A stretch of DNA of 64,000 bases. It comes from Gemmatimonadota bacterium (GTDB taxonomy: Bacteria > Gemmatimonadota > Gemmatimonadetes > Gemmatimonadales > GWC2-71-9). The first letter of the stretch is position 1. Every line of letters begins with the position of its first letter. A model generated the notes under the pieces. The model was not told where the DNA came from, searched no databases, and was given only the letters and a program-made list of their open reading frames with translations. A program made the translations under genes and the position numbers. The stretch spans positions 186,001 to 250,000 of the forward strand of contig JADJPD010000010.1 in the NCBI GenBank assembly GCA_016713435.1. The letters run 5' to 3'. Below, piece by piece: positions 62,155 through 64,000 of this stretch.

Positions 62155-63106
62155 GGGTGACGACCGTGGCGGGATCCCCGCCGTCGAGCGGGGTGGAACG
62201 GAGCCGGCCGAGCACCAGCCAGGCGAGGCCGCCGATGAGGCCGCCCACGATGAGCACCGTCTGCCAGAGGAGCGAGCACACCACGCCCACCGCGAACGGC
62301 ACGCCGAAGGGCGCCAGCAGGCCGGCGAGCGTCGCCTCACGCACGGCCAGGCCGCCCAGGCTGATCGGCATCAGGCCGGCGATCTTGGCGAGCGGCCACA
62401 CCAGGAACCAGACCGCGAGCGGCACCGTGATGCCCACCGCGTGCCCCAGGGCCGCGTTGAGCAGCACGAAGCTCCCCTGGATGGTGAGCGAGAGGCCGAG
62501 CGCCACCGCCGCGGTGCCCGGGTTGCGGAGCATGCGCCGCAGGGCCACCAGGCTCCGGCCGATGGGGCGGCGGAACTTCCGCGGCCACTTCGCCAGCGGC
62601 CGGCGGAAGACCAGGGGGACGAACAGTGCCACCGCCACCGCGCCGAGGATCATCGCCGCGGTCATGGCGCCCTGCAGCCAGCCGTCCAGCGCCGAGTGCG
62701 CGAAGAGCCCGCCGCCCACGATCAGGATCACCATGGCGATCATGTCCGTGAGCCGGTCGATGACGCCGCCCAGGAACGTCGCCTCGGGCCGCTTGGTGAA
62801 CCTGGCCGCCATGGCCGCCCGCAGCACGTCCCCGCCCACGATGCTCGGCAGGCAGAGGTTGGCGAAGAGGCCCGCCGCGTAGCACTGGACGGCGTCCCGC
62901 ACGCGGAGGCTGGCGCGCCCGGCGTTGACGAAGAGCCGCCACTTGAACACGCCCACGCCATGCCCCACCACGAAGCCCGCCAGCACGAAGGCCCAGGTGC
63001 CGGGCGGCAGCTTCAGGAGCGCGTCCCGCACCTGCGCCCACGGCAGGAGCAGGAAGAGCAGGACGAAGAGTCCCGCGCTGATCAGGATCCGGAGCCAGAG
63101 CTTCAC
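62147..63106 (-). CDS. Lysylphosphatidylglycerol-synthase-like (UPF0104/AglD) membrane protein
   Basis: 319-aa polytopic protein with about eight helices, in the family of flippase-like domains of MprF and AglD. Typical features: KLWLRILISAGLFVLLFLLL at the N-terminus, CYAAGLFANLCLPSIVGGDVLRA and VIDRLTDMIAMVILIVGGGL (the conserved GG-D and DR motifs), and WFLVWPLAKIAGLMPISLGG near the C-terminus. In archaeal AglD the domain is linked to a GT2 that charges dolichyl phosphate; here the GT2 is the separate, coupled upstream gene (63103-63996). GTG 63106 overlaps its stop (GTGA). It may flip a polyprenyl-phosphate sugar. Confidence 0.85.
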   Translation of the reverse strand: MKLWLRILISAGLFVLLFLLLPWAQVRDALLKLPPGTWAFVLAGFVVGHGVGVFKWRLFVNAGRASLRVRDAVQCYAAGLFANLCLPSIVGGDVLRAAMAARFTKRPEATFLGGVIDRLTDMIAMVILIVGGGLFAHSALDGWLQGAMTAAMILGAVAVALFVPLVFRRPLAKWPRKFRRPIGRSLVALRRMLRNPGTAAVALGLSLTIQGSFVLLNAALGHAVGITVPLAVWFLVWPLAKIAGLMPISLGGLAVREATLAGLLAPFGVPFAVGVVCSLLWQTVLIVGGLIGGLAWLVLGRLRSTPLDGGDPATVVTHA

Positions 63107-63996
63107 GGCCGCATCGCCATGCGCGCGTTCTGGTCGGCCAGCAGGCCCACGCACCAGATGATGAGCGCGCCGAGCAGCGCCAGGACGGCGCTCTCGGAGA
63201 GGTTGTCCCGGTAGATGTCGTACCCGAGCTTGGCCAGCCCCGCCAGCGCGATCCACGCCCCCACCGGGATGAAGATCTTGAGCGGGTTGAAGTAGGTGAT
63301 CACGCGCAGCACCAGCAGCGTGAAGTCGTAGGCGTGGCGGGGCCGGATCTTCGACTCGCCGAGGCGCGCGTGGTAGTTGATGGCCTGGTACTCCACCGCG
63401 TAGCCGTTGCAGAGCGAGGCCAGCGTGATGGTGGTGGTGAAGGAGAAGCCGTCGGGCAGCAGGTGCTCGTAGCGCTGCACCAGGTCCTTCCGCATCAGGC
63501 GGAGGCCCGAGTTGATGTCGGGGATCTCGTGGCCCGAGAGGTAGCTCGCCAGCCAGCGGATGAAGGCCTTGGCGGGCCGGCGCACCAGCGGGATCTGCAC
63601 GGTCTGCCCGGTCCGGGCACCCACGACCATGGCGTTCTTGTGCGCGGCCGCGAGCATGGCCGGGATGGCCTCGACGGGGTAGGTGCCGTCGGCGTCGGTG
63701 ATCAGGATGTAGTCGTACCTGGCGCGGCGGATGCCGAGCTTGAGGCCGGCGCCGTAGCCGCGGTTCTTCTTCCGCCGCAGCACCCGGGCACCGGTGGTGT
63801 CGGCCTCGGCCGCGGTGTTGTCCCTCGAGCCATCGTCCACGACGATGATCTCGTAGGTCCAGCCGGTGCCCTGCATGACGCGCTCGACGTCCCGCACCTG
63901 GGCGGCCACGTGGGCGCCCTCGTTGTAGGCCGGGATCACGACGCTCACCGCATCGGGCAGCGCGACGCCGCCGTCGTCCTGGATCTCTTCGATCAC
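63103..63996 (-). CDS. Glycosyltransferase family 2 with C-terminal membrane helices
   Basis: 297-aa GT-A enzyme: SVVIPAYNEGAHVAAQVRDV, YEIIVVDDGSRDNTAAEA, KKNRGYGAGLKLGIRRARYD and the metal motif TDADGTYP, then DINSGLRLMRKDL and HARLGESKIRPRHAYDF. Two C-terminal helices (FIPVGAWIALAGLAKLGYDI, LALLGALIIWCVGLLADQN) anchor it, as in polyprenyl-phosphate hexose synthases (DPM/GtrB-like). GTG 63996 is used as start; only four bases of upstream sequence remain, so an upstream overlap cannot be checked. It should charge the lipid carrier for the downstream membrane genes. Confidence 0.85.
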   Translation of the reverse strand: MIEEIQDDGGVALPDAVSVVIPAYNEGAHVAAQVRDVERVMQGTGWTYEIIVVDDGSRDNTAAEADTTGARVLRRKKNRGYGAGLKLGIRRARYDYILITDADGTYPVEAIPAMLAAAHKNAMVVGARTGQTVQIPLVRRPAKAFIRWLASYLSGHEIPDINSGLRLMRKDLVQRYEHLLPDGFSFTTTITLASLCNGYAVEYQAINYHARLGESKIRPRHAYDFTLLVLRVITYFNPLKIFIPVGAWIALAGLAKLGYDIYRDNLSESAVLALLGALIIWCVGLLADQNARMAMRP

Positions 63997-64000
63997 TCCG

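Overview
The window is a 64 kb stretch of a very GC-rich (roughly 70 %) Gram-negative bacterial chromosome that is almost entirely an exopolysaccharide / surface-glycan locus. Lipoprotein signal peptides with a lipobox, Wzx-type flippases, an O-antigen ligase, GTG starts and many ATGA/GTGA stop-start overlaps are visible. The composition, the SBBP-repeat lipoproteins and the style of the cluster would fit Gemmatimonadota or a similar high-GC soil or water phylum, but no marker gene is present, so this placement is inference. No tRNA, rRNA, CRISPR array or insertion sequence was recognised.

Layout. 1-4604 (+): O-antigen ligase (cut by the edge), polysaccharide deacetylase, ATP-grasp enzyme, PHP phosphoesterase and GT4 glycosyltransferase, one operon. 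4605-5512: non-coding, with a ~42-nt minisatellite. 5513-7157 (+): an unknown 232-aa protein with a strong terminator and a methyltransferase. 8039-7127 (-): a broken lipoprotein. 15917-8433 (-): nucleotide-sugar dehydrogenase, flippase, two sister GT4 enzymes, two hexapeptide acyltransferases. 16234-17891 (+): GT-C membrane glycosyltransferase. 18271-29959 (+): long assembly operon (GT2, FAD mutase-like enzyme, two GT4, epimerase, deacetylase, GT2, two small membrane paralogues, sulfatase-fold transferase, UbiA-type prenyltransferase). 30146-32578 (+): 56-aa membrane peptide, GT2, radical SAM protein. 32784-38728 (+): PAPS supply (CysN, CysQ-CysC fusion, CysD) with a GT2 and an acyl-CoA-dehydrogenase-like enzyme. 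38948-44814 (+): dlt-like acylation set (MBOAT-SGNH fusion, acyl carrier protein, amino-acid adenylating ligase) and a second flippase. 44950-51815 (+): VTC / DUF4956 / TPR-like / CotH-beta-helix / phosphoesterase module. 55105-51828 (-): two SBBP-propeller lipoproteins. 63996-55219 (-): GT2, lysylphosphatidylglycerol-synthase-like membrane protein, FAD oxidoreductase, GT-C protein, then GT2, epimerase, small protein and GMC oxidoreductase.

How it works together (inference): sugars are activated and modified (dehydrogenase, epimerases, FAD mutase-like enzymes), assembled on lipid by GT2/GT4 enzymes, flipped by two Wzx proteins and polymerised or ligated. The chain may be deacetylated, O-acetylated, acylated by the dlt-like set and possibly sulfated from locally made PAPS. 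Most transcription units are preceded by a -24/-12 (sigma-54) promoter match with exact GG-N10-GC spacing, in both orientations, which suggests that one RpoN-dependent activator switches the locus.

Many genes here are broken by single-base frameshifts, several in G or C runs, while the surrounding codons still translate into well-conserved protein. I read these mostly as assembly errors (or very recent decay) and annotate the genes across them.
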